DNA from: Comamonas sp. KCTC 72670
GTDB lineage: Bacteria; Myxococcota; Myxococcia; Myxococcales; Myxococcaceae
Direction: 5' to 3'
Length of the DNA stretch: 64,000 nt
Assembly: GCA_014656495.1 (NCBI GenBank)
Contig: BNCN01000007.1
Span: forward strand, 1-64,000
Shown: positions 27,360 through 39,781 of the stretch, one piece after another
Position numbering within the stretch: the stretch's first letter is position 1
Layout: every line of letters begins with the position of its first letter
The notes under the pieces: generated by a model
What the model saw: the letters and a program-made list of their open reading frames with translations, nothing else
What the model was told of the DNA's origin: nothing
Databases searched by the model: none
Translations under genes and position numbers: made by a program

Positions 27360-28739
27360 CTACGTCCGCACCCCGTGCCGGCGCAGCAGCCGGTACAGGT
27401 ACACGCGGTCGATGTCCGCCGCGGTGGCGGCTTGTGACACCTTGCCCCCATGAAGCTTGAGGAGCGCGTCCAGGTATTCGCGCTCGAACACCTCGATCGC
27501 GCGGCGGCGGGCCTCGGCGTAGGGCTGCTTGGGGTCCACGAGGCTGCGGAGCACCCCCTGCGCGCTCACCTCGTCGGCGTCCGGGGGCATCGTGTCCTGG
27601 AAGACGAGGCAGCGCTCCAGGTGGTTGCGCAGCTCACGCACGTTCCCAGGCCAGGCGGCCCGCTGGAGCTGGGTGATGAACTCGGGGGCGGCGAAGACGG
27701 AGGACTGCTCGGCGCCCGCCCCCAGCCTCGCCAGGATGCGCTCGGCGATGAGCGGGATGTCCTCGGGCCGCTCGCGCAGCGCGGGGATGATGATGCGCAC
27801 CACCGCGAGCCGGAAGAACAGGTCGGACCGAAAACGGGCGGCGTTGACCTCGGCGCGCAGGTCGCGATGCGTGGCGGCGATGACGCGCACGTTGACGGGC
27901 TGATAGCCGTTGGCGCCCAGCCTGCGGATCTCCTTGTTCTCCAGCACGCGCAGCAGCTTGGGCTGGAGCTCGGGCGGCAGCTCACCGATTTCGTCCAGGA
28001 AGATGGTGCCGCCGTCGGCCTCCTCGAAGACGCCGACGCGCCGCTGCAGGGCACCGGTGAAGGCCCCCTTCTCGTGGCCGAACAGCTCGCTCTCCAGCAG
28101 GTTGCCGGGAATGGCGCCGCAGTCCACCGTCAGGAACGGCCCTGAGGCGCGAGCGCTGGCCTGGTGGATGGCGTAGGCCGCGCGGCTCTTGCCCGTCCCC
28201 GTCTCCCCTTCCAGCAGCACCGTGGCGTCGCTCGCGGCGGCGCGCTCCATCAACGCGAAGCTGCCTCGCGCGACGGCGGAGGAGCCCACAAGGTCACCGA
28301 ACGTCGTGCGGTCGGAGATGAGGAGGCGGTTGCTCTCCGGGCTGAAGTCGAACCGGACGCTGACGCGTCCCAGCCGCAGGATGCTGCCACCGCGCAGGTA
28401 GGCGTCCCGCACGTGGACGCCGTCGAGGACCGTGCCGTTGCGGCTGTCCAGGTCCTTCAGCCGGGCGCCGTCCTGGTCGACCTTCACCTCGCAGTGAAAG
28501 CGCGAAACGGTCGGCTCCTCGATGACGAAGTCATTGAGCCCGTGAGAGCCGATGGAACACGAATCCACGTTGGACTCTTTGGACTGTCCGGGCTGCGGGC
28601 CCTCGAGGACGGTGAGCCGGAAGCGGCGGACAGCGCCTCCCGCTCCCGGCCGTGACGTTCCCGTGGGTCGGGTCTGCTGAACGCCCTCAGCCCCCTCGGC
28701 ATTCGGGCCACTTCCCTGCGGTCGCTCGGAGTGACTCAT
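27360..28739 (-). CDS. FHA-domain sigma-54-dependent transcription activator
   Basis: A 459-residue enhancer-binding protein. An FHA phosphothreonine-binding domain spans about 40-135 ([27 protein letters not shown]). The AAA+ domain has Walker A GETGTGKS (~178-185), the sigma-54 contact loop GAFTGA (~225-230) and ATHRDL. A Fis-type HTH ends the protein ([26 protein letters not shown]). It should remodel sigma-54 RNA polymerase in response to phosphorylation by a Ser/Thr kinase. Start ATG 28739. It lies 25 bases after the 808-residue unknown and appears to be the last gene of a three-gene leftward operon. Target promoters are unknown. Confidence 0.92.
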   Translation of the reverse strand: MSHSERPQGSGPNAEGAEGVQQTRPTGTSRPGAGGAVRRFRLTVLEGPQPGQSKESNVDSCSIGSHGLNDFVIEEPTVSRFHCEVKVDQDGARLKDLDSRNGTVLDGVHVRDAYLRGGSILRLGRVSVRFDFSPESNRLLISDRTTFGDLVGSSAVARGSFALMERAAASDATVLLEGETGTGKSRAAYAIHQASARASGPFLTVDCGAIPGNLLESELFGHEKGAFTGALQRRVGVFEEADGGTIFLDEIGELPPELQPKLLRVLENKEIRRLGANGYQPVNVRVIAATHRDLRAEVNAARFRSDLFFRLAVVRIIIPALRERPEDIPLIAERILARLGAGAEQSSVFAAPEFITQLQRAAWPGNVRELRNHLERCLVFQDTMPPDADEVSAQGVLRSLVDPKQPYAEARRRAIEVFEREYLDALLKLHGGKVSQAATAADIDRVYLYRLLRRHGVRT

Positions 28740-28764
28740 CAAAGGCTGACGCTACCACCGTGCG

Positions 28765-31191
28765 CTAGCCAAGGCGCCATTCGGCGATGAAGTCTGGGCC
28801 GATGGCCGCGTCCGCCAGCCGGGCGTGGGCCTCGGGCCGCTCGTCTCCCGTCCACAGGCCCACCAGGTCCCCCAGCAGCCAGTGAGACAGCGGACGTGCG
28901 ACGCGCTGAATCGCCTCTCGCGTCACGCCCGACAGCGAGCGCTGCGACTCCATCAGGGCGCGCACCGTCCGCGAGGGCGCCACCCAGCACTCCGCCCGTG
29001 GGAACGGCGGGGTGAGGAACAGGCAGAACGCGGAGTCGGTCCGCAGCAATTGTGCATCCAGAAGCTCACGTCCGAGCTTGAACGCCGGGAGCCATTGGCC
29101 CTCGCCGCGCTGCTCCAGCTTCACGACTTGCAGCGAGACGACACGCCGCGTGCGGAGGAAGTCCCCCACGGCGACATCGACGACGAAGGCCACCTCCACC
29201 CCGGTGCGGACGGGCCCCGGCGCGGGTTCGGCCATCTCGGGTGGCGGTGCCGCGACATGAAGTACAGAGGGGGCGACTGCCACGGCGCTGTGTTCCGGGA
29301 TGTCCGGCGCGGACACAGCGGGCGCCAGGGCTCCCGGCGCCTGAGCGCTGGACTCCGAAACGGCGGGTTCGAGAACCGCGGCAACGGGAGCAGCCATCCG
29401 ACGCCGAACCGAAAGCGTCAGCTCGCGAGGCGCAGCCTGTCCCTGCGACATCAACGCGGACAGGTCCGCCTTCACGCGCTCCAGCTCCGAGGCCAGCCCC
29501 TCCAGCAGCCCCGCCGCCAGTGCATCCGCATCCTCACGGAAGCGCGCGGGATACCCCGACGAGAACTCGGCCTCGACGCGGCTGAGCGCCCCGAGCAGCG
29601 CCTCCTCCAGGTCCCTGTCGCGGAGCCACGTCCGGCCGCCCAGCGGCACCGCCCGCGTCACGTGCAGATGTCGCAGCGCCTCCGTCAACGTCGCGGGCCC
29701 CGCGCCGGGTGTGGGCTCCCGCTGCGCGCCCGGCTTCTCCTTCGCGCCCTCCCCCTGCAGCCAGGACTGCAGCGTCCGCACACGCAGCCGGACCCGCGAG
29801 GAGGGATGGTCCTTCAACTTCCGAACCTGACGCCGGTCCGTCGCGGTACGGACCAGCGCCAACACGGTGAGCTCCGCCTCGGAGGACGCGGCATCCGGTG
29901 CACACCACAGGAAGAACTCGATGGCCGCCTTGCGCAGCATGGGCTTCTTGCCCACGCGCTCGGAGACCTCATGCCGCCACGCGGCCAGCTCATCCAGCCC
30001 CGGCCGAACACCGCCCGGCAGGAAGCGCGGCCAGAGCTCGGCGCACTCCTCGGCGAGCCACTGCAGATGCTCGAAGCCGGGAGCCCCTGGGCGCAGCTTC
30101 GACAGCGCGCGCTTCCGCCGCTCGAACGCATCCGGCGCGCCCTGGCGCACCGCCGCGCGGAACAGCCGCTCCTCCAGCCACAGCAACGTGAGCACGAGCC
30201 CCGGCTCGCCCTTGCGGAGCGTGGCCTGGCAGTGGTCGAGCACGAAGCGCACGGGCCGCAGGTCCGCCGCGCTCTCGAAGCTCCCGCCCACGAGCGCCCC
30301 CAACGCCCCACGCAGCCCGTCCACCGGCGGCGCATCGAAGCGCGCCAGCAGCTCGCAGAGGTTCTCCACGACCTCGGGAGGCCCGCCCACTTCGAGCGTC
30401 CGCGACAGCAGGAGCCCCGCCCTCGCGCACCAGTCGGGCTCCTTGCGCCCCGCCGGGTAACACGCCAGGAAGCCGCTCATCCCGCCGCGCCCGTCAGGCG
30501 AGGTCGCCAGCGTGAAGAGCCGCTCGGCCAGCACCTCCGAGGCTTCCTTCCACGGCAGCCGAGCGGCCCGGGTCCGGATGAACTCCGCCAGCCGGTCCCT
30601 GCCCTCCGCCGCCGTCGCGGGCATCAGCGCGCGCAGCTGCTCCAGCAAGGCCACGGACCGCGCCCCTGTCCCCAACACCTGCCGGAGGTCCACCTCCACC
30701 GCGCCGTGGAAGCGAAGCGCCCGTCCGTCGAACGTGCAGGGCGCGTCTCCCACCAGCGCGCGCAGCGACTCCGGGTGGCGCTTGAGGATGCGCGTCAGCA
30801 CCGTGGTGACCGTGGCCTCCGTCTCACGCCGCACGCGCGCGACCGCCTCGGCGTCGCCCGCCTCGAGCAGCGCGGCCAGCATCACCTCCTGCCGCCACAT
30901 CAACCGAGGCAGCAACCCCTGCGGCGGCGCGGCATAGGGCCACAGCAGCTCGCTGCACGAGGACAACAGGAACAGCAGCTCGGCGGGGGTGCGTTCGCCA
31001 GCGTCCATGCGGCTCCACGCCGCCGCCTGCGCCAGGGTGCGCTCCTCCAACGTGGCACCGCGCACCCAGCCCGCGAAGGATTCGCGCCACTGCGTGGACG
31101 CCGCCAGGGCCTCCGCCACGGGCGTGCCCGTCACCGTTTCGTAGAGCGGGCGGAGCGACTCCGGCCACCCCGTCTCACTGAGCGGCTGCAT
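28765..31191 (-). CDS. Unknown 808-residue protein
   Basis: Not recognised. The first ~530 residues are strongly helical with many Leu/Ala/Arg heptad-like stretches, and no motif or signal peptide. A low-complexity Pro/Ala/Val linker covers about 600-680, then a C-terminal domain with VEVAFVVDVAVGDFLRTRRVVSLQVV and FCLFLTPPFPRAECWV. Start ATG 31191 is preceded by GAGGG. It begins 15 bases after the YdeP stop and ends 25 bases before the FHA activator, so the three are probably cotranscribed. Codon use looks like that of its neighbours. A scaffolding or regulatory role is guessed only from length and context. Confidence 0.7.
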   Translation of the reverse strand: MQPLSETGWPESLRPLYETVTGTPVAEALAASTQWRESFAGWVRGATLEERTLAQAAAWSRMDAGERTPAELLFLLSSCSELLWPYAAPPQGLLPRLMWRQEVMLAALLEAGDAEAVARVRRETEATVTTVLTRILKRHPESLRALVGDAPCTFDGRALRFHGAVEVDLRQVLGTGARSVALLEQLRALMPATAAEGRDRLAEFIRTRAARLPWKEASEVLAERLFTLATSPDGRGGMSGFLACYPAGRKEPDWCARAGLLLSRTLEVGGPPEVVENLCELLARFDAPPVDGLRGALGALVGGSFESAADLRPVRFVLDHCQATLRKGEPGLVLTLLWLEERLFRAAVRQGAPDAFERRKRALSKLRPGAPGFEHLQWLAEECAELWPRFLPGGVRPGLDELAAWRHEVSERVGKKPMLRKAAIEFFLWCAPDAASSEAELTVLALVRTATDRRQVRKLKDHPSSRVRLRVRTLQSWLQGEGAKEKPGAQREPTPGAGPATLTEALRHLHVTRAVPLGGRTWLRDRDLEEALLGALSRVEAEFSSGYPARFREDADALAAGLLEGLASELERVKADLSALMSQGQAAPRELTLSVRRRMAAPVAAVLEPAVSESSAQAPGALAPAVSAPDIPEHSAVAVAPSVLHVAAPPPEMAEPAPGPVRTGVEVAFVVDVAVGDFLRTRRVVSLQVVKLEQRGEGQWLPAFKLGRELLDAQLLRTDSAFCLFLTPPFPRAECWVAPSRTVRALMESQRSLSGVTREAIQRVARPLSHWLLGDLVGLWTGDERPEAHARLADAAIGPDFIAEWRLG

Positions 31192-31206
31192 GTTCCCTCA
31201 CGCGCC

Positions 31207-33585
<2,379 letters not shown>

Positions 33586-33851
33586 GGCACATCCTCCTGG
33601 CGGCTGGCGGCCGGCTGAACGGCCGTTCGCGACGCCCGGACTCTACCGCGCTCCGGGCGCGCGGGAACGCCCATGGAACGCCTGGCGCCTCGTTGGAGGT
33701 CCACCCGGGGTGCCTGCCCCGCCAGACGCCTCCGTGCCCGGCCGGCCCCCAGGCGGCAGCGGGTCGCGTTGCCGAGTCCGCACGCGGTCCCGAACGTCCA
33801 GGGACGAGCCTGAAGCGCCAGGGCACACACCCGGCGAGAGGAGGCCATCCG

Positions 33852-34916
33852 ATGAGCAGCAGACGCGACGACGACGCGCGGTGGGCAGACAGGGAGCGGT
33901 CCAGGTCCTCCGACTGGGAGGCGCGCCAGGCCGGGCCGGACGCGGAGGACGGCTGGCGGCCCCGTGGCTTCGACAGCGAGCGGTACTTCCACGCCGCGGC
34001 CCGGGAGCGTGACGGACGCGACTTCCAACGCGACCTCGACTACGGCCGCGCCGCGCGAGCGCTCGACCACGCCCGGGAGTACGGCCGTGACTTCGACCTG
34101 GACCGGGAGCTCGACCGCCGCGCCCGCGAGCTCGACCCGGAGCGCATCGCCCGGCGGCCTGGCTACAGCCCCAGCGGCACGTTCCGCGAGGTGGGTGAAG
34201 GCGGGCTCGGGGACGACCGCCCGGCAGGCGGCCACCGAGGCGGCCCCGGGCACGGGTGGCACGGCCGGAGGGAGGAGGCGGGAGGCCCCGACGCCCCTGC
34301 CCGGAGCCCCCGGGGTGGCCCGCCGGAGGTCCGGGGGGCAGACGCGCCCCGGGGACACCACGGCCGGGACGAACGCGTCCTGGACCGGGGCCGGCCGTGG
34401 CGCGGCGCCGGGCGCATGGCTGAAACGGATGTGCGCTACGGCGGCACCCAGCCCGCGGGACACGGGCCCGGCGTGGAGAACATGGCGCCGCCGTGGGACG
34501 GGTACGCCACCAGCCGCACGCGGCCCGAGGACCATGAGGCAGGGCACGGGGGCTTCACGGCGGGTGGACTGCAGCGGCGTGGGGAGCGCCGCCGCGGCAA
34601 GGCGCCCCGGGGCTACCAACGCTCCAGCGAGCGCATCCTCGCGGACCTGTGTGACGGGCTGCTGCGGAGCTGGGTGGACGCCGAGGACGTGGACATCCGC
34701 GTGCGCGACGGCGTGGTGCTGCTCAGCGGCGTGGTGCGCAGCGCGGACGAGCGGCAGGCCACCGAGGCCCTGGCGCATGAGGTGCTCGGCGTGAAGGAGG
34801 TCATCAACGACATTCGCGTCCACCGCGACGAGGGCATCATGGCCCCACCCGCCTCCCGCAGGCCGGTCCAGGGCTTCCGGGAGGACGGGGACGACGACGA
34901 CACACTGCATTCGTGA
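33852..34916 (+). CDS. BON-domain protein with charged low-complexity N-terminus
   Basis: A 354-residue protein. The first ~250 residues are almost pure low complexity: Arg/Asp/Glu-rich (DREYG/ELD repeats), then Gly/Pro/His-rich. A single BON domain occupies about 260-325 (RILADLCDGLLRSWVDAEDVDIRVRDGVVLLSGVV...EVLGVKEVINDIRVH). BON domains bind phospholipids and usually occur in envelope or stress proteins, but there is no signal peptide. ATG 33852 follows GAGGAGG at about eight bases. The acidic tail ends DDDDT. Probably a stress-related scaffold; it is divergent from the molybdopterin gene. Confidence 0.75.
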   Translation: MSSRRDDDARWADRERSRSSDWEARQAGPDAEDGWRPRGFDSERYFHAAARERDGRDFQRDLDYGRAARALDHAREYGRDFDLDRELDRRARELDPERIARRPGYSPSGTFREVGEGGLGDDRPAGGHRGGPGHGWHGRREEAGGPDAPARSPRGGPPEVRGADAPRGHHGRDERVLDRGRPWRGAGRMAETDVRYGGTQPAGHGPGVENMAPPWDGYATSRTRPEDHEAGHGGFTAGGLQRRGERRRGKAPRGYQRSSERILADLCDGLLRSWVDAEDVDIRVRDGVVLLSGVVRSADERQATEALAHEVLGVKEVINDIRVHRDEGIMAPPASRRPVQGFREDGDDDDTLHS

Positions 34917-35024
34917 GACGACGAACGCGACGCGGCGCGACGGAGCGAACGCGGTGGCCCGGAAGCACGCGGGTTCAGGTAGTGTGCCGGGCCTTTCCGT
35001 CCGCCACACCCTAGGAGTCCGTTC

Positions 35025-36680
35025 ATGTCCCGCGTCATCCGCGCCCCCCGTGGTTCCACCCTGTCCTGCAAGGGCTGGGTCCAGGAAGCCGCGCTCCGGA
35101 TGTTGATGAACAACCTCGATCCGGACGTCGCCGAGCGTCCCGAGGACCTCGTCGTCTACGGCGGTACCGGCAAGGCCGCCCGCGACTGGCCCTCGTTCGA
35201 CCGCATCGTCGCGAGCCTCCAGGACCTGAGCGACGACGAGACGCTGCTCGTCCAGTCCGGCAAGCCGGTGGGCATCTTCCGCACGCACCCGGACGCGCCG
35301 CGCGTGCTCATCGCCAACTCCAACCTCGTGGGCCGCTGGGCCAACTGGGAGCACTTCCACGAGCTGGAGAAGAAGGGCCTGATGATGTACGGCCAGATGA
35401 CCGCGGGCTCGTGGATCTACATCGGCACGCAGGGCATCCTCCAGGGCACCTACGAGACGTTCGCCGCCGCCGGCCGCTTCCACTACGGCACGGACGACCT
35501 CGCGGGCCGGCTCATCCTCTCCGGCGGCCTGGGTGGCATGGGCGGCGCGCAGCCGCTGGCGGCCACCATGAACAACGCGGTGTTCCTCGGCGTGGAGATC
35601 GACCCCACCCGCGCCCGCCGCCGCGTGGAGACGCGCTACCTGGACGTCGTCGCCAAGGACCTCGACGAGGCGCTGGCGCTGGTGAAGGAGGCCCAGCAGA
35701 AGCGCGTGGGCCGCTCCATCGCCGTCATCGGCAACGCGGCGTCGGTGTTCCGCGAGCTGTACCGCCGCGGCATCAAGCCGGACCTCGTCACGGACCAGAC
35801 GAGCGCGCACGACCCGCTCAACGGCTACATCCCCACGGACCTGTCGCTGGAGGCCGCCGCCGAGCTGCGCCAGCGCGACCCGGAGACGTACGTGCGCCGC
35901 GCGCGTGAGTCGATGATCATGCACGTCCAGGCGATGAACGACTTCAAGGCCGCCGGCAGCCACGTCTTCGACTACGGCAACAACCTGCGCGGCCAGGCGG
36001 AGCTGGGCGGCATGACGAACGCCTTCGAGTTCCCGGGCTTCGTGCCGGCCTACATCCGACCCCTCTTCTGCGAGGGCATGGGGCCCTTCCGCTGGGTGGC
36101 CCTCTCCGGAGACCCGGAGGACATCCGCGTCACGGACCGCGTGGTGCGCGAGCTGTTCCCCCAGAAGGCGTCGCTCCAGCGCTGGCTCAACATGGCCGAG
36201 GAGCGCGTGGCGTTCCAGGGCCTGCCCTCGCGCATCTGCTGGCTGGGCTACGGCGAGCGCGCCAAGGCGGGCCTCGCGTTCAACGAGCTGGTGCGCAAGG
36301 GCGAGGTGAAGGCGCCCATCGTCATCGGCCGTGACCACCTGGACTGCGGCTCGGTGGCGTCGCCCAACCGCGAGACGGAGGCGATGAAGGACGGCACGGA
36401 CGCGGTGGCGGACTGGCCCATCCTCAACGCGCTGGTGAACGCGGTGAACGGCGCCTCGTGGGTGTCCTTCCACCACGGCGGCGGCGTGGGCATGGGCTAC
36501 TCGCTGCACGCCGGTCAGGTCATCGTCGCGGACGGGACGCCCGAGGCCGCGCGCCGCATCGAGCGCGTGCTCACCAGCGACCCCGGCATGGGCGTGCTGC
36601 GCCACGCGGACGCGGGCTACCCCGAGGCCATCGACGTGGCGAAGCAGCGCGGCGTGAAGATTCCCGGCATCACCACCTGA
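35025..36680 (+). CDS. hutU: Urocanate hydratase
   Basis: A 551-residue NAD-dependent enzyme converting urocanate to imidazolonepropionate, the second step of histidine breakdown. The NAD and active-site blocks are present: [22 protein letters not shown], and the C-terminal [16 protein letters not shown] and [11 protein letters not shown]. Length matches the family. ATG 35025 has TAGGAG at 35011-35016. First gene of the hut operon, with the next gene starting 14 bases after its stop. hutH and hutF/hutG are not in the window. Confidence 0.97.
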   Translation: MSRVIRAPRGSTLSCKGWVQEAALRMLMNNLDPDVAERPEDLVVYGGTGKAARDWPSFDRIVASLQDLSDDETLLVQSGKPVGIFRTHPDAPRVLIANSNLVGRWANWEHFHELEKKGLMMYGQMTAGSWIYIGTQGILQGTYETFAAAGRFHYGTDDLAGRLILSGGLGGMGGAQPLAATMNNAVFLGVEIDPTRARRRVETRYLDVVAKDLDEALALVKEAQQKRVGRSIAVIGNAASVFRELYRRGIKPDLVTDQTSAHDPLNGYIPTDLSLEAAAELRQRDPETYVRRARESMIMHVQAMNDFKAAGSHVFDYGNNLRGQAELGGMTNAFEFPGFVPAYIRPLFCEGMGPFRWVALSGDPEDIRVTDRVVRELFPQKASLQRWLNMAEERVAFQGLPSRICWLGYGERAKAGLAFNELVRKGEVKAPIVIGRDHLDCGSVASPNRETEAMKDGTDAVADWPILNALVNAVNGASWVSFHHGGGVGMGYSLHAGQVIVADGTPEAARRIERVLTSDPGMGVLRHADAGYPEAIDVAKQRGVKIPGITT

Positions 36681-36694
36681 GAACGGAGTCCTCT

Positions 36695-37432
36695 GTGACG
36701 CGCCTGCGCGGTGCAGTCGTCGGGCTGTGGAGCGTCGCCGTCACGGCGGGGATGGGGTGTGCCCCCACGGCCATGGGCCCCATGGTGATGCGCCTGGGGC
36801 CCGGGCGTCCGGACCAGAACGTCCTGCAGATGGGCATGCGCTCCGGCCCCCGGCTGAGCGCGCCCGTCGTGGGTTCGCAGCCGAACCTCCCCCCCGGCGA
36901 CCGGTTCCGCGGCGACGAGTCGAGCTTCTTCCCGCAGCAGTGGGGCATGGCGTTCGACGCGGCGCTGACGGTTCCACTGTCGGAGCGGCTGCACCTGCAC
37001 ACCGGCATGCAGGGGGAGATGTTCCTGCCCGTGCCCCTCCCCGCGTACGGCCTGTACGCCGGCGCGTCGTACTACGTGGGCTCGGAGCAGTGGGGCCTGG
37101 CTCCGGCCATGGCGGTTCGCGGCGCGTCCGACTTCGGGTTGGTCACCTCACGGGGCGGCCCGGGCAGCATCTTCGGCGCGGAGGTCTCCTGCGCGTTGAC
37201 GATGCAGCCCGAGAAGAATGTCTCCCTGGGCCTGGTTCCCTTCGCGTCGTGGCACTCGGTGGTCGCGGGAGGCCGCACGGAGCAGGCGCTGTACTACGGC
37301 GGCGTGGTGGCGGCGCGCGTCTCCTGGGGCGGGTTGAATGACCTGGAAGTGTCGGGCGGCTTCGGCCGCGCGAAGGTCGGCAAGGGGGTGAGCTGGAACG
37401 TCCCCATCATGGGTGCTCGCGGAGGTCGTTGA
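36695..37432 (+). CDS. Putative exported protein inside the hut operon
   Basis: A 245-residue protein with a likely export signal (residues 1-22, then GCAPTAMG; a Cys at about 22 could be a lipid site but the lipobox is atypical). The mature part looks like an outer-membrane beta structure with repeated aromatic/Gly strands (LYAGASYYVGSEQWGL; VVAARVSWGGLNDLEVSGGFGRAKVGKG). Start GTG 36695 has GGAG seven bases upstream. It sits between hutU and hutI with 14- and 3-base gaps, so is cotranscribed, yet it is not a known hut enzyme. A role in histidine or urocanate passage is possible but unproven. Confidence 0.65.
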   Translation: MTRLRGAVVGLWSVAVTAGMGCAPTAMGPMVMRLGPGRPDQNVLQMGMRSGPRLSAPVVGSQPNLPPGDRFRGDESSFFPQQWGMAFDAALTVPLSERLHLHTGMQGEMFLPVPLPAYGLYAGASYYVGSEQWGLAPAMAVRGASDFGLVTSRGGPGSIFGAEVSCALTMQPEKNVSLGLVPFASWHSVVAGGRTEQALYYGGVVAARVSWGGLNDLEVSGGFGRAKVGKGVSWNVPIMGARGGR

Positions 37433-37435
37433 GAC

Positions 37436-38701
37436 ATGGACGTGCTCGAGTTGCTGGTTCGAAACACCTCCGAGGTGCTCACGGTGGAAGGCTCGCACCG
37501 GGAGCGCGCGGAGGAGGCGCTCACCCCTCGCCCGGGCGCGGTGGTGGGTGTGAGTGGTGGCCGCGTCACCTACGTGGGCCCGGAGTCGGGCTTGCCCGCG
37601 GGCGCGGTGGGCCCGAAGACGGAGGTGGTGGACGCTCAGGGCGGCTTCGTGGGTCCGGGCTTCGTGGACCCGCACACGCACCTCGTCTTCGCGGGGGAGC
37701 GGTCGGCGGAGTTCGACCTGCGCAACCAGGGCGCCACCTATCTGGAGATCGCCAAGGCGGGCGGTGGTATCGCGGGCACGGTGCGGGCCACGCGCGCCGC
37801 CAGTGAGGAGGAGCTGGTGCAGCTCGCCCTGCCCCGCACGAAGCGCCTGATGGCCCAGGGCGTGACGACGGCGGAGGTGAAGAGCGGCTACGGCCTGAAT
37901 CTGGAGACCGAGCTGAAGATGCTGCGCGCGGTGCGGACGCTCGGCACGCTCACACCGCTGGAGCTGGTGCCCACGCTGCTGTGCGCGCACGCGCTCCCCG
38001 AGGAGTACAAGGGCCGCCGCGAGGACTACGTGCGGCTGTGCATCGAGGAGATTCTCCCCGCAGTGGCCGCCGAGGGACTGGCGCGCTTCTGCGACGTCTT
38101 CGTCGAGGACAGCGCCTTCACGGTGGACGAGGCCCGCCGCATCCTCAGCGCGGGCATGTCGCTGGGCATGCAGCCCCGGCTGCACGCGGACCAGCTCACC
38201 GCCTTCGGCGCCTCCGAGCTCGCGGCGGAGCTTGGGGCCGCAACGGCCGACCACCTGGAACAGGTGACGGACGCGGGACTGCAGGCGCTGGCGGCGGCCA
38301 ACGTCACCGCCGTACTCGTGCCGACATCCACGCTGTTCCTGCGCATGCGGCCCTACGCTCCGGGACGCCGCATCCGGGACGCGGGGCTCAACATCGCGCT
38401 GGGCACCAATGTGAACCCCGGCTCCGCCATGAGTGAAAACACGGCGTTGGCGCTGGGACTTGCGTGCCTGGAAAACGGACTTACGGCCGCCGAGGCGTAT
38501 TGGGGAGCCACCCGGGGCGCCGCGTTGTCCTTGGGGTTGCAACAGCACGGCAGGCTGTCCGTGGGTGACCCGGCCGACCTGGTGGTCTTCAGCTGTGCTT
38601 CGTACCGTCATCTGCCCTACCATCTAGGAATCACCCACGCGCGTGTCGTGGTGAAGGCCGGGCGCATCCATGTCCGCCAGCCGATGGACGGCTGCAGGTG
38701 A
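37436..38701 (+). CDS. hutI: Imidazolonepropionase
   Basis: A 421-residue amidohydrolase opening imidazolonepropionate to formiminoglutamate, the third step of histidine degradation. The metal-binding DPHTHLVFAGER opens the barrel. Further blocks are VKSGYGLNLETELKML, the metal His in RLHADQLTAFG, and the late TNVNPGSAMSEN with the metal Asp/Asn loop. GGAGG lies upstream of ATG 37436, three bases after the preceding stop. It completes the visible hut operon. Confidence 0.96.
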   Translation: MDVLELLVRNTSEVLTVEGSHRERAEEALTPRPGAVVGVSGGRVTYVGPESGLPAGAVGPKTEVVDAQGGFVGPGFVDPHTHLVFAGERSAEFDLRNQGATYLEIAKAGGGIAGTVRATRAASEEELVQLALPRTKRLMAQGVTTAEVKSGYGLNLETELKMLRAVRTLGTLTPLELVPTLLCAHALPEEYKGRREDYVRLCIEEILPAVAAEGLARFCDVFVEDSAFTVDEARRILSAGMSLGMQPRLHADQLTAFGASELAAELGAATADHLEQVTDAGLQALAAANVTAVLVPTSTLFLRMRPYAPGRRIRDAGLNIALGTNVNPGSAMSENTALALGLACLENGLTAAEAYWGATRGAALSLGLQQHGRLSVGDPADLVVFSCASYRHLPYHLGITHARVVVKAGRIHVRQPMDGCR

Positions 38702-38791
38702 ACCGGCGTCGCAGAGACACGACGGCCCCACGTGGGTAAGAACGGGACGACATCCGTCAGGGCCGGACGTTAGGAGTCATCGTCACCCGCC

Positions 38792-39655
38792 ATGTGCCGA
38801 CTATTTGGATTCCGTTCCGCCATTCCCGCCGCAGTCCACCCCGCCCTGGTGACGGAGAAGAACTCGCTCCTCATCCAGTCCCGCGAGCACAAGGACGGAT
38901 GGGGAATCGCCGCGTACGGCGTCGAGCAGTCGCCCGTGGTGGCCCACGGCGTGGGCCCCGCGCACAGCGACCCGGACTTCGAGCGCGTGAGCAGCCGGGT
39001 GTCTTCCCACACGGTGGTGGCGCACATCCGGCTCGCGTCCGTGGGCGCGGTGGAGCTGCGCAACTCCCACCCCTTCCTGCACGGCCGCTGGGCGTTCGTG
39101 CACAACGGCACGCTGCGCGAGTTCGCCACCCACCGGGCAGCCGTGGAGGCGCTCATCTGCCCGCGGCTGAAGGCGAACATCAAGGGCACCACGGACAGCG
39201 AGCGCTGCTTCTACCTCTTCCTCACCCGCCTGGCCGCTCGGCACTCGATCGACCGCGAGGTCACCGTGGAGGCCGTGGCGCGCGCGCTGGCGGAGACGAT
39301 GTCGCTGGTGGCCACGATTACGGACGAGCCCGGGCAGGACGCGCGCTCGGCGATGAACTTCCTGGTCTCCGACGGCAACGTCATGGTGGCCACGCGGCGC
39401 AACCGGACGCTGTTCGTGTCCACGAATGGCGTGCGCAACGAGGAGCCCTCGCTGCCGTCGCCGGGGACGAAGCTGGAGCAGCTCGTCGTCGCCAGTGAGT
39501 CGCTCTGCGGCGGGCCCTACTGGGCGCCCGTGGCGGAGGAGGACGTCATCGGCGTGGACGCGAACCTCGTGTTCCACCGCTGGCGGGTGCCGGAGCTCGC
39601 GGGCCCGGACCTCTTCGCGACGGCGAAGCAGGACGCCTCGCGCAGCGTCGCGTAG
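38792..39655 (+). CDS. Class II glutamine amidotransferase domain protein
   Basis: A 287-residue Ntn-type amidotransferase of the YafJ/EgtC-like group. After removal of Met the N-terminal Cys2 (MCRLFGFRS) is the nucleophile. HKDGWGIAAYG, VVAHIRLASVG and NSHPF...FVHNGTL form the glutamine site. There is no synthetase domain, so the acceptor is unknown. RBS AGGAG lies at about 14 bases. It converges with tsaE; the 126 bases between hold a large inverted repeat (39686-39747). Confidence 0.85.
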   Translation: MCRLFGFRSAIPAAVHPALVTEKNSLLIQSREHKDGWGIAAYGVEQSPVVAHGVGPAHSDPDFERVSSRVSSHTVVAHIRLASVGAVELRNSHPFLHGRWAFVHNGTLREFATHRAAVEALICPRLKANIKGTTDSERCFYLFLTRLAARHSIDREVTVEAVARALAETMSLVATITDEPGQDARSAMNFLVSDGNVMVATRRNRTLFVSTNGVRNEEPSLPSPGTKLEQLVVASESLCGGPYWAPVAEEDVIGVDANLVFHRWRVPELAGPDLFATAKQDASRSVA

Positions 39656-39685
39656 GGCCCAGGGTGCGCGCCGCGCATCCATCGG

Positions 39686-39747
39686 TCGCTGTTCCAAAAT
39701 GTCGGGACATTTTCGACGCCCAAACCCCCGACATTTCCGAACAGCGA
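39686..39747. repeat. 62-bp element with a 21-bp near-perfect inverted repeat
   Basis: 39686-39706 is the inverse complement of 39727-39747 with only two mismatches, separated by 20 bases. The left arm also contains its own palindrome AAAATGTC-GG-GACATTTT (39696-39713). It sits between two convergent genes. There is no T-tract on either side, so it is not a classical terminator. A hairpin-type mobile element (MITE/REP-like) or a protein-binding dyad are alternatives. Confidence 0.7.
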
Positions 39748-39781
39748 GCTGCGCGGCGGCTCCGGAACGAGCCCTTTCGCG

